Shown: in pieces, positions 8,903-16,100 of the stretch
Layout of the letters: every line of letters begins with the position of its first letter
How positions within the stretch are numbered: position 1 is the stretch's first letter
Assembly (NCBI GenBank): GCA_017964055.1
Contig: JAGCSS010000253.1
Location: 1 to 18,315, forward strand
Origin: Lachnospiraceae bacterium
GTDB taxonomy: Bacteria; Bacillota; Clostridia; Lachnospirales; Lachnospiraceae
Reading direction: 5' to 3'
DNA: 18,315 nt
Notes under the pieces: model-generated
Told to the model about the DNA's origin: nothing
The model's input: the letters and a program-made list of their open reading frames with translations, nothing else
Database searches by the model: none
Made by a program: the position numbers and the translations under genes

Positions 8903-8948
8903 TTCGGGGGCCGAAGCCGTATAAACTCCATACAGCCCTGCCCCCGAA
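8903..8948 (-). other. malE-malF intercistronic hairpin (RNA processing or partial terminator)
   Basis: On the minus strand, TTCGGGGGC (8948-8940) pairs perfectly with GCCCCCGAA (8911-8903). Inside it CTGTAT pairs with ATACGG around a 7-nt loop, giving a two-tier stem. It starts 20 bp after the binding-protein stop. What follows (TGATCTTTAAG) is not a proper T-run, so it more likely stabilises the upstream mRNA end or attenuates read-through than terminates fully. This would yield more binding protein than permease, the usual arrangement in mal operons. Confidence 0.7.
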
Positions 8949-8968
8949 GATTTAGATCAGAGCAATGA

Positions 8969-10267
8969 TCAATTTGTTAATGTGCTGCAGATATTGTCTA
9001 CGAGAGAATCAAGACTCGACTGAAGATTCGTCTTGTTGATCTCGCCGTAATAAACGCCGTCTCCGAACGCCTTCATGGGATCCCAGTAGCTGCCCATCTG
9101 AGGGATGCTGGGCTGGTTGGTGGCAAGTGCCGCCTGATCGTTCAAGGCTGCCGCAACAAAATCGTTCTTGATCGCGTCGCTTTCCGCAAGGGACTTAAGG
9201 ATCGGTACATCGCCCTGGTTGGTAAAGCGTGTGAGCGAAGCATCGGCATTTGCAAAGTAAACTGCCAGCTGCTGAGCGCACAGAGTGAATGCGGTGTTGG
9301 ACTTAACAGCGATGGTCTTGAAATCTACGAAGTTTGAAAGCTGCTTTGCGGAACCGTCGATATTGATCGTGGGAAGAGCTACAGCGCCGAGCTTGTCGCC
9401 GAGAGCTTCCTTAAACTCGGGAGCGCTCCATGCGCCGGTAGTGATGGCGCCGAGGTTGCCCTCCTTAAAAGCGCTGCCGCCTACGCCGTCCACATCCTCA
9501 AGATATCTGGGGTTGGTCGCGAGGTCGATCATGTAAGTGCCTGCCGCAAGGCCCTGAGCATTGTTGAAGGTACAGCTGGAAGCATCTCTTCCGTCAGTAC
9601 CGAACAGGGTGCAGCCGTTTGCGAAGAAGAAGCTCTCCGCATACCATGAATTGGTCATCTGTGTGCTGAAGTTCCACTTGCCCGCGCCGAGGTCCTTGGC
9701 CATCATGGTATCAAGGTTCTTAACTTCCTCTTCGGTAAAGAGGTCTTTGTTGTAGTACATGAAATAAGTGTTGGGCGAGAAAGGAACCGCGTAGTGGAGA
9801 CCGTCGATGGTAACCGCGGTCAGCGCGCTATCGGGAAGATCGGCTTCGATCGTCTCATAATCCTTTACAAGAGGGAGAAGCAGGCCCTTGTTCGCCATGT
9901 CCGCAACTCCGCCGCTCGGTACATAAAAGATGTCCGCAGCGATATCCGCATCGGTCGAAACCTGAGCGGGAGCCTCATCGATACCTACGACAGCGATCTC
10001 GTAGGTGATGTTGAATTCGTCGTGAATACGGTCAAATTCCTTGACCATCTTATCGGTATCGGCAACAGCCTCTTCGGGAACCCAGATCTTGATCGTAACA
10101 TCCTGGGCTTCCGCTGCTTTGCCTTCAGTGCCGTCGGCAGCCTTTGCCGTACCCGCAGTGCCGGCAGTACCCGCGCTGCCGTTGTCGCCGCTGTTTTTAT
10201 CGGAACTGCAGCCGGCCATGGCTATCAGTAAAACAGCTGCCATAAGTAACGCAACAATTTTTTTCAT
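8969..10267 (-). CDS. maltose/maltodextrin-type ABC transporter substrate-binding lipoprotein
   Basis: This is a 432-residue binding protein of the CUT1 class. It starts with MKK, a hydrophobic stretch and the lipobox AMAGC, with Cys20 as the likely lipidated residue, so it is anchored on the outer face of the membrane. A low-complexity linker (about 21-55, rich in Gly, Thr, Ala and Ser, with AGTAGTAGTA) follows. The mature domain begins at VTIKIWVPEE and contains DIFYVPSGGVADMANKGLLLPL and AVPFSPNTYFMYYNKDLF, both characteristic of MalE-like proteins. The start has GGAGG 10 nt upstream. It is the first gene of the transporter operon, behind a promoter and a LacI-type operator. The exact sugar is inferred from the amylase and GH31 neighbours. 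Confidence 0.9.
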   Translation of the reverse strand: MKKIVALLMAAVLLIAMAGCSSDKNSGDNGSAGTAGTAGTAKAADGTEGKAAEAQDVTIKIWVPEEAVADTDKMVKEFDRIHDEFNITYEIAVVGIDEAPAQVSTDADIAADIFYVPSGGVADMANKGLLLPLVKDYETIEADLPDSALTAVTIDGLHYAVPFSPNTYFMYYNKDLFTEEEVKNLDTMMAKDLGAGKWNFSTQMTNSWYAESFFFANGCTLFGTDGRDASSCTFNNAQGLAAGTYMIDLATNPRYLEDVDGVGGSAFKEGNLGAITTGAWSAPEFKEALGDKLGAVALPTINIDGSAKQLSNFVDFKTIAVKSNTAFTLCAQQLAVYFANADASLTRFTNQGDVPILKSLAESDAIKNDFVAAALNDQAALATNQPSIPQMGSYWDPMKAFGDGVYYGEINKTNLQSSLDSLVDNICSTLTN

Positions 10268-10358
10268 AATGTCTTAACCTCCGTTTTGTCGAGCCTGCTT
10301 ACAGGCCTCAATCGATTTGTTTCAAGCGTGATCATAAACTGTGCACTGGTTTATTTTG

Positions 10359-10372
10359 GTTAACCGCTTTAC
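10359..10372. promoter_or_regulatory. LacI-family operator at the transporter operon start site
   Basis: GTTAACCGCTTTAC matches the palindrome GTTAAnCGnTTAAC with one mismatch. It begins 3 bp downstream of the -10 box, so it covers the predicted transcription start and bound repressor would block initiation. The central CpG is the position where LacI-family hinge helices kink DNA. The regulator is inferred to be the lacI-type gene immediately upstream. Confidence 0.7.
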
Positions 10373-10375
10373 TTC

Positions 10376-10404
10376 AAATTAACATAGAGTTCTTTCTCTG
10401 TCAA
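10376..10404 (-). promoter_or_regulatory. promoter of the malEFG-GH31 operon
   Basis: Read on the minus strand, a perfect TTGACA (10399-10404) is separated by 17 bp from a weak -10 TAATTT (10376-10381) that is preceded by TG one base upstream (extended -10). The start codon is about 109 bp downstream. The leader contains a small hairpin, GCCTG/CAGGC at 10291-10304, just before the ribosome binding site. Confidence 0.72.
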
Positions 10405-10427
10405 TACCAAACTTGTCAAAATTTTAA

Positions 10428-10455
10428 AAAAAGAGGGTTTTCGCGCCCTCTTTTT
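10428..10455. terminator. bidirectional-looking terminator upstream of the transporter operon
   Basis: AAAAAGAGGG (10428-10437) pairs perfectly with CCCTCTTTTT (10446-10455) around an 8-nt loop. It has A-runs and T-runs on both sides, so it can act on either strand. It is the second terminator in tandem behind lacI on the minus strand and insulates the transporter promoter from read-through. Confidence 0.82.
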
Positions 10456-10489
10456 GGTGAATATGCTGTATAATCACTGTTTTTTGTGT

Positions 10490-10522
10490 ACAAAAAGAGC
10501 CGTTAAGCGATTAACGGCTCTT
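10490..10522 (-). terminator. lacI terminator carrying an embedded operator palindrome
   Basis: AAGAGCCGTTAA pairs perfectly with TTAACGGCTCTT around a 4-nt loop (10495-10522), followed on the minus strand by five T (10490-10494 region). It starts 11 bp after the lacI-type stop codon. The inner part of the stem is the perfect 14-bp operator-like palindrome at 10502-10515. Confidence 0.88.
10502..10515. promoter_or_regulatory. perfect LacI-family operator-like palindrome inside the lacI terminator
   Basis: GTTAAGCGATTAAC is a perfect instance of GTTAAnCGnTTAAC. Its centre is 143 bp upstream of the centre of the operator at the transporter promoter, a distance at which an auxiliary operator could support repressor looping. 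A palindrome forms a hairpin anyway, so the match could partly be chance; the agreement with both promoter sites, including the unpaired middle bases TCGC, argues against that. Confidence 0.55.
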
Positions 10523-10532
10523 AATCTATCTG

Positions 10533-11543
10533 TTATCCGATGATAGTTTTCACGGATTCGCGCTCCCTGATGCAGACAGGGAGCTTTTCATTAACCGCCA
10601 GCTCTTCTCCGGTCTCTATCATGTTGAGCAGATACTTGCCTACCAGCTCGGCCTTACCCCTCATATCCTGCTCCACGGTTGTCAGCTTCGGAGTGACATA
10701 TGCGCCCTCATTGATATTATCGAAACCGATGACCGAGAAATCATCGGGGACCGTGAAACCGCACTGCCTGATGCCCTCCATGACACCCATCGCAACAATA
10801 TCGGACATCGCCGCCACCGCCGTATAGGCTTTACCCGAAAGCGCCACATCCTGTCCGACGGCTATCGCGTTGTAATAAACCGTATTTGTCCTGTAGACAT
10901 CGGATGCGGAGAAGTCCACTCCGGCTTCCCTGCAGGCATCGCCAAAGCCTCTGAAGCGCTCTCCTATTACCCCGCCGACACTCGGGTCCGGTGATGCAAA
11001 CGCGATCCTCCTGTGCCCCTTGCCTATCAGGTAGCGTGCCGCGAGATACCCGCCTCTGTAGTCGTCTATTCCGACATTTACGACCTTTTCGTCGGTATAT
11101 GTGTCCAGAAATACCGCAGGAGCGTTAAAATCCTTTTTTATCTGCGCTACATCCGATCCCAGCACGCCGATGAATATAGCGCCGTCGATGTTCCACGCCG
11201 AAAGAAAAGGCACAATGCTGTGCACATCGGGCACGCATCTGAGGAGCAGATAGTAATCGTGATTCCTCACATAGCGCTCGAGCGCCGATACGACATAGGT
11301 GTAGTACGGGCTGATCGTAAACTCTTCCATCGAGCTGATATACGGCACAACGAGTCCCACCATGTGGTTCTGCGTGCCGGCCAGCGACCTCGCAACTACA
11401 TTCGGATGATAATTTGTTTCTTTAATGATGCTCTCTATGCGCGCGCGCGTTTCCGCCGAAACTTTATGAAAATTACCGTTTATCACGTTGGATACGGTAG
11501 CGGTGCTGACGCCCGCCCGCTCGGCAATATCTTTAAGATTCAT
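10533..11543 (-). CDS. LacI-family transcriptional regulator of the alpha-glucan locus
   Basis: This is a 336-residue repressor of normal LacI length. The N-terminus MNLKDIAERAGVSTATVSNV is the family helix-turn-helix, followed by RSLAG in the hinge helix and a periplasmic-binding-protein-like effector domain (SVIGFDNINEGAYVTPKLTTV near the C-terminus). I chose the ATG at 11543 because AGGAGGG lies 6 nt upstream and the helix-turn-helix then starts at residue 2, as usual. A longer frame from 11630 only adds 29 residues that overlap the amylase gene. The start overlaps the amylase stop as ATGA, so the two genes are translationally coupled and share the repressor-controlled promoter, implying autoregulation. 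The likely inducer is maltose or a malto-oligosaccharide; this is inferred from context. Confidence 0.92.
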   Translation of the reverse strand: MNLKDIAERAGVSTATVSNVINGNFHKVSAETRARIESIIKETNYHPNVVARSLAGTQNHMVGLVVPYISSMEEFTISPYYTYVVSALERYVRNHDYYLLLRCVPDVHSIVPFLSAWNIDGAIFIGVLGSDVAQIKKDFNAPAVFLDTYTDEKVVNVGIDDYRGGYLAARYLIGKGHRRIAFASPDPSVGGVIGERFRGFGDACREAGVDFSASDVYRTNTVYYNAIAVGQDVALSGKAYTAVAAMSDIVAMGVMEGIRQCGFTVPDDFSVIGFDNINEGAYVTPKLTTVEQDMRGKAELVGKYLLNMIETGEELAVNEKLPVCIRERESVKTIIG

Positions 11544-12940
11544 CTTTTCCCTCCTGTTTCCCCTATTATGTAGAACTCCCAAGGCTCCAACGTTCCGGGC
11601 AATGTGACGCTCTGCTCCGGTGCAGACCATTCTCCGCCTTTTCCGGCAATCAGCACATCCGCCTGCTGATCGATACCAGCCTCACTCCATTTTATACCAT
11701 CTTTGCGGTTTTTGGAAAGATTGAACACGCATACCACCGAATCGTCCCCCGTCTGTCTGCGGTATGCATAAATGTATTTGTCCCCGAGATCGATGTATTC
11801 GATATCTCCGCCGAATCTCCCCGCCCAGAGCGCGGGATGAGCCTTTTTCACTGCCGAGAGCGCGCCGATAAGCCCTCTGTAGTCACCCGTTCCGGCAGAC
11901 CAGACGATCGGGTCTTTTTCCATAAACGCGATCTTGTGATCGTATCCGATCTCGGTGCCCGAATAGATCATCGGCATGCCCGGCATCGTAAATATCACGC
12001 CGAACATGGCGGGCAGATTTTCCGCAGAAAACGCCTCCATCACGGTCCTGTCGTAGGAATTGACATCGTGGTTGTCCAGATAGAACATCGCAAAGTCGTT
12101 TTCCGGCATTTTCTGCAGGTAAAGCTGCAGTTTGTCGGGTGATTTTCCGTGTGACACACCGACTAAAGTCTCATAGTATTTCGAAGCGTAATTGCAGTCA
12201 AACGCGTCTTCGAGAAGCTTCGCGTTCTGTCCGCCCAGATCTTCCTCCAGGAAAAACAGCGGTTTCATCTTCTCGAGCTCCGCTCGGGCTTCCGCCCAGA
12301 AATCTGCAGGCACGCCGACCGCATAATCGCAGCGGAAGCCGTCTATATCGCATTCCTTTATCCAGAAAGCCATCGAATCGATCATGGCCCTGCGCATGTC
12401 GGGAACGTCATAGTTCAGATCGGCGACATCGGGCCACCCCATGCCTTCCGGAGAGATGATCTTTCCGTTTTTAGTTGTGTACCAGTCAGGATGTTCCGCG
12501 ATCCACGCATTGTCCCAGCCGGTGTGGTTCGCAACCCAGTCCAGGATGATATGAAAGCCCATTTCATGCGCGTGCGCAGCAAGCTTTTTGAAGTCCTCAA
12601 AGCTGCCGAACTCGGGATTGACCGCGCAATAATCATCAACAGAATAATAGGATCCCAGACTTCCGGATCGATTTGTTTCAGAGATGGGGAAGATCGGCAT
12701 AAACCAGAGCGTGTTTATCCCCATATCCCACAGTTCATCGAGATGCTTTTCGAAATCGGTGAAAAGACCTGATGCGGAATACTGCCGCATATTAACTTCA
12801 TATATCACCGCGTCCTTTGTCCATGCGGGAGCCGCCCCGGGAATCTCTTCGGACGCTTTCTTTTCGGATGAGCCGCAGGCCGTCATGGTCGCAAGGACCG
12901 TCACAACCGCAAGGCACATGCAGATTATTTTCCTGATCAT
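11540..12940 (-). CDS. GH13 alpha-amylase-family lipoprotein, surface-anchored
   Basis: This is a 466-residue secreted glycosidase. The N-terminus has a hydrophobic signal and a lipobox-like TMTAC with Cys22 as the lipidation site. The GH13 regions are visible in order: DWVANHT (134-140), GFRCDYAVGV (201-210) with nucleophile Asp205, FFLEEDL (229-235) with the likely acid/base Glu233, and YLDNHD (287-292) with Asp292. A beta-rich C-terminal domain closes the protein. Such enzymes hydrolyse alpha-1,4 bonds in starch or maltodextrins; cyclomaltodextrinase or maltogenic specificity cannot be excluded. The ATG has GGAAAGG 8 nt upstream. It is first in an operon with the lacI-type gene, beneath an operator-bearing promoter, and probably feeds the adjacent transporter. 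Confidence 0.92.
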   Translation of the reverse strand: MIRKIICMCLAVVTVLATMTACGSSEKKASEEIPGAAPAWTKDAVIYEVNMRQYSASGLFTDFEKHLDELWDMGINTLWFMPIFPISETNRSGSLGSYYSVDDYCAVNPEFGSFEDFKKLAAHAHEMGFHIILDWVANHTGWDNAWIAEHPDWYTTKNGKIISPEGMGWPDVADLNYDVPDMRRAMIDSMAFWIKECDIDGFRCDYAVGVPADFWAEARAELEKMKPLFFLEEDLGGQNAKLLEDAFDCNYASKYYETLVGVSHGKSPDKLQLYLQKMPENDFAMFYLDNHDVNSYDRTVMEAFSAENLPAMFGVIFTMPGMPMIYSGTEIGYDHKIAFMEKDPIVWSAGTGDYRGLIGALSAVKKAHPALWAGRFGGDIEYIDLGDKYIYAYRRQTGDDSVVCVFNLSKNRKDGIKWSEAGIDQQADVLIAGKGGEWSAPEQSVTLPGTLEPWEFYIIGETGGKR

Positions 12941-12971
12941 AGTAATCGCCTTTCCGGCAAAATATCAACAG

Positions 12972-12998
12972 GGAGGGTGTTTTGCCCCTCCTTTTTTT
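12972..12998 (+). terminator. plus-strand terminator-shaped hairpin in the amylase leader
   Basis: On the plus strand GGAGGG (12972-12977) pairs with CCCTCC (12986-12991) around an 8-nt loop and is followed by seven T. No plus-strand gene precedes it. On the minus strand, which is transcribed into the amylase leader, the same stem has A7 before it and no T-run after it, so it would be an ordinary leader hairpin about 30 nt upstream of the start codon. Confidence 0.5.
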
Positions 12999-13007
12999 GC
13001 CTGTTTA

Positions 13008-13021
13008 CTTAAGCGATTAAC
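13008..13021. promoter_or_regulatory. LacI-family operator at the amylase-lacI start site
   Basis: CTTAAGCGATTAAC matches GTTAAnCGnTTAAC with one mismatch at the first base. It lies 8 to 21 bp downstream of the -10 box and covers the start of transcription. The core reads the same TCGC middle as the site in the lacI terminator. Confidence 0.72.
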
Positions 13022-13028
13022 CACGTTA

Positions 13029-13057
13029 ACTATATATTAACCATTTTTCTTTGTCAA
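13029..13057 (-). promoter_or_regulatory. promoter of the amylase-lacI operon
   Basis: Read on the minus strand, a perfect TTGACA (13052-13057), 17-bp spacer and TATAGT (13029-13034). A second inverted pair, GTTAA and TTAAC spaced by 7 bp, overlaps the -10 (about 13026-13042) and could be an additional regulator contact. The leader is about 85 nt. Confidence 0.82.
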
Positions 13058-13109
13058 CTGTATTTTTAAGATCGGGCAAGACTTACACCGGGGCATTCGC
13101 TTATCGCAC

Positions 13110-13140
13110 AAAAAAGCGGGGCTGCCAAGGCAGCCCCGCT
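13110..13140 (-). terminator. strong rho-independent terminator after the Big_2 gene
   Basis: AGCGGGGCTGCC pairs perfectly with GGCAGCCCCGCT around a 2-base gap (13115-13140), followed on the minus strand by six T (13110-13115). It begins 11 bp after the stop codon of the Ig-like repeat protein and separates it from the amylase promoter. Confidence 0.93.
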
Positions 13141-13151
13141 CCATAATATCA

Positions 13152-16100
13152 TTATCTCTTTAAGTTCTTGATTACCTTTACCGTGCAGTAGAGCTTTCGT
13201 CCGTTAACGACTACATAAACCTGCGTGGTACCCGTAGCCTTGGCGGTAACGTGTCCGTTGTTCATAACCGCGATGCTCTGGTTTCCGGTACCCCAGCGAA
13301 CCGTCAGCTTGTTGGCGGCGGCTCCGTCGAGCTGCAGGTCGAGCAGCAGTTCTTCGTACTGGTACAGGGTCACGTTGGTCTCGGAAAGTCCTACGACATA
13401 GACCGCAACGGTCTGCTTCTTGCCGGAATTCTTCGTCATCAGCGTGATGTTCGCGGTTCCGACTCTGTTCGCTATGATCCTGCCGTTCGAATCTACGGTC
13501 GCAACATTCGGATTATCGGTGCTCCAGCTGTAGCTCTCGGTGATATTGCCGGGTGAGAACGACGCTACTACCTGATGTGTCTCACCGGGTATCAGTACGA
13601 GCTCATACTGGTCAAATGTGATGTTCGTAGCATTTACAGGGTTGATCACCTTAACCACAACAGTGCCGGTGATCGTGGGATCGTCGGGTGCTGAAGCGAT
13701 GACGGTCGTGGTTCCCGCCTTCAGCGCGGTGATCGTGCCCTTTGAGTTAACCATCGCGATCGAAGGATCGGAGGATGTCCAAACGGGAACGTTGGATGCA
13801 TCGCCGGGTGTCATATCGTAAAGTACCGTTCTCTGATCTCCGACTACCATCTCGAGATAGCTCATCGTAGGATCGATCTCGATGCTCTCCGTCGCCTTAA
13901 ATACGGTCAGTTCGCATTCCGCGGACTCTCCGCTGCCGTCAACGGCCGTAACCGTGATCATACAGGTGCCGACCTTGACGCCCTTTACAACGCCCTTCGA
14001 GTTAACCGTCGCGATGCTCGTATCCGAGCTGCTCCAGGTAACATTCTTATTGGTAGCAGTCTCACCCGAAACCGTAGCCTCGAGCTTGAGCTTCTTGCCT
14101 ACGCCGACGCTCGCCTCTTCCTGGATCTTTACCTCGGTAACATACTCGATAACGGTTACCAGGCAGTATGCCATCAGAGTTCCGTCGGTATCATCGGCCG
14201 CAGTCGCGGTGATCAGCGTGGTACCGTTGCTGATACCCTTTACGACGCCGTTCTTGTCAACGGTCGCAGCCTTTGTATTTGTCGAAGCCCAGATGATCTC
14301 GGTATCCGAAACATTCTTCGGAGTGAGCGTGGCTTCGAGTTCAACCTCTTCATCCACATAAATGGTCATCGCCGATTCGTTGAGCGAAATGCCGGTAACC
14401 TGCTGGTTTACCGTAACATTTACATAAGCGGTGAGACCGTTGTTTGTCTTAACGAGCACTACGCAGTTGCCGCGTGCCTTCGCCGTGATCTTGCCCTTTT
14501 TGCCTACGGTGGCAACCTTTGTATTGCTGCTCTCGTAGGAAACGGTGCTCGACGAAGTCGTGGGCGTGAGTGAAACCTCCAGCGTATATGTATCGCCGAC
14601 ATTAAGCGTCAGGTCGGTAACATCGACCTTGATCGCGGTAGCATTCTGCAGTACGTTGACCTTGACCATCGCCTCGACTCCGGAACCGTCCGTAGCCTTT
14701 GCGATAACGACTGTGGTACCGACGTTCTTCGCGGTAACGAAGCCTGAAGAATCAACGGTAGCGATCTTGTTGTCGAGAGTGGTCCAGTTGAGTGTCACGT
14801 TGCTGGCGTTGGCGGGTTTGATGACGTAGGTCAGTCTTTCCTTATCGCCTGTGTAGAGCGTGATCTCGGTCTGGTCGAAGGTAATGCCGGTGATGCCCTG
14901 CAGTACCGTGAAATTACACTGAGCTATAAGTCCGTTCTCGGTAACTACGGTGATAACCGCGCTGCCGGGCTTAACCAGTGTGACCTTACCGTTCTGATCG
15001 ACGGTAACTACCTTTTTGTTCGAGGAAGACCACTGCAGCGACTGCGACTCGGGAAGCTCGGGCTCACAGTAAGCGTAGAGCTGATAGAAGCCCGTTCCCA
15101 GAGAAAGCGTAACGTCGGTATCCGAAAGCGTCAGCTTTGTGATCTCCTGAATAACCTTTATGATCTTTGTCGCCACGATCGCGTTTTCCTTATTGACCGC
15201 GGAAACAACTATCGTGCCTTCCTTAACGCCCGTGATGGTCATGGACAGATCCGAAGTATCTGCGATCGACGCTACCGAAGTATCCGATACCGACCATACA
15301 AGGGTGCTGCCTGCCAACTTGGGCGAAACTGTAGCAGAGATCGTCAGATTGTCTCCGACGAGAACATAATCATATTTCGAGGTAAGCGTGATCTCAGCGA
15401 CCGCCGCCACAACCTTGATCTTACATTTGGCCTGTTTGGTAACGCCGCCGACCTTTATCCTGACCGTAACGGTGGCATCACCGGGCTTAACAGCGGTAAC
15501 CAGACCGTTCTCATCGACAGTGACTATCGAAGTATCGCTCGACTTCCAGGTTATATCGCCCTCATACGGGTTCGGCGACGTCAGATACAGCTGCAGGTTC
15601 GCGCCCACAGGCAGCGTCTCCGAAGTATTGCTTATGGCAACACCGTTAACAACCGTAACATCGATATGATAGCCGCCGGTATTGAACTCTATCGCGCCCG
15701 CTGAAGCGGCATAATTGCCGAACAGCTTGTTGATGACCTTATTGTCGGTAACATTTATTATGACATTACACTTGCCGATGCCCGTCGCCTCGACAACGCC
15801 GTCGGTCGAGCCGACCTTTGCCACCGTCGTATCGGTCGATGTAAATCTGAACGATCCCGACAGCAGGTTCGAATCTCCGAGCAGGTCGTAGGAATCGTAA
15901 ACATTGGCATTATAATAGTTCAGTATCAGCGTGTCCGTAGGGAATCTGACGGGTACCACCAGGATAATGCCCAGATACTGGATATTCGCGGCGGTAACGT
16001 CATAAGTTGCCAGTACATGGCTCGCGGTAGCGTCCTTTACGGGGATCGCTGTCAGATAGTAAACACCTGCGGGAAGATCGTTCAGAACAACACGACCGGT

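Noticed and set aside
8844-8903. Longer N-terminus for the MalF-like permease
   Set aside because: The start codon lies in the base of a hairpin without a ribosome binding site; GGAGG supports the ATG at 8843.
10358-10373. Catabolite (CcpA) cre site overlapping the transporter operator
   Set aside because: The match to the cre consensus is poor at both ends, while the same bases fit the local LacI palindrome found at two more sites.
11541-11630. Longer N-terminus for the LacI-type repressor
   Set aside because: The extra 29 residues precede the helix-turn-helix, overlap the amylase C-terminus and lack a ribosome binding site, whereas AGGAGGG supports the ATG at 11543.
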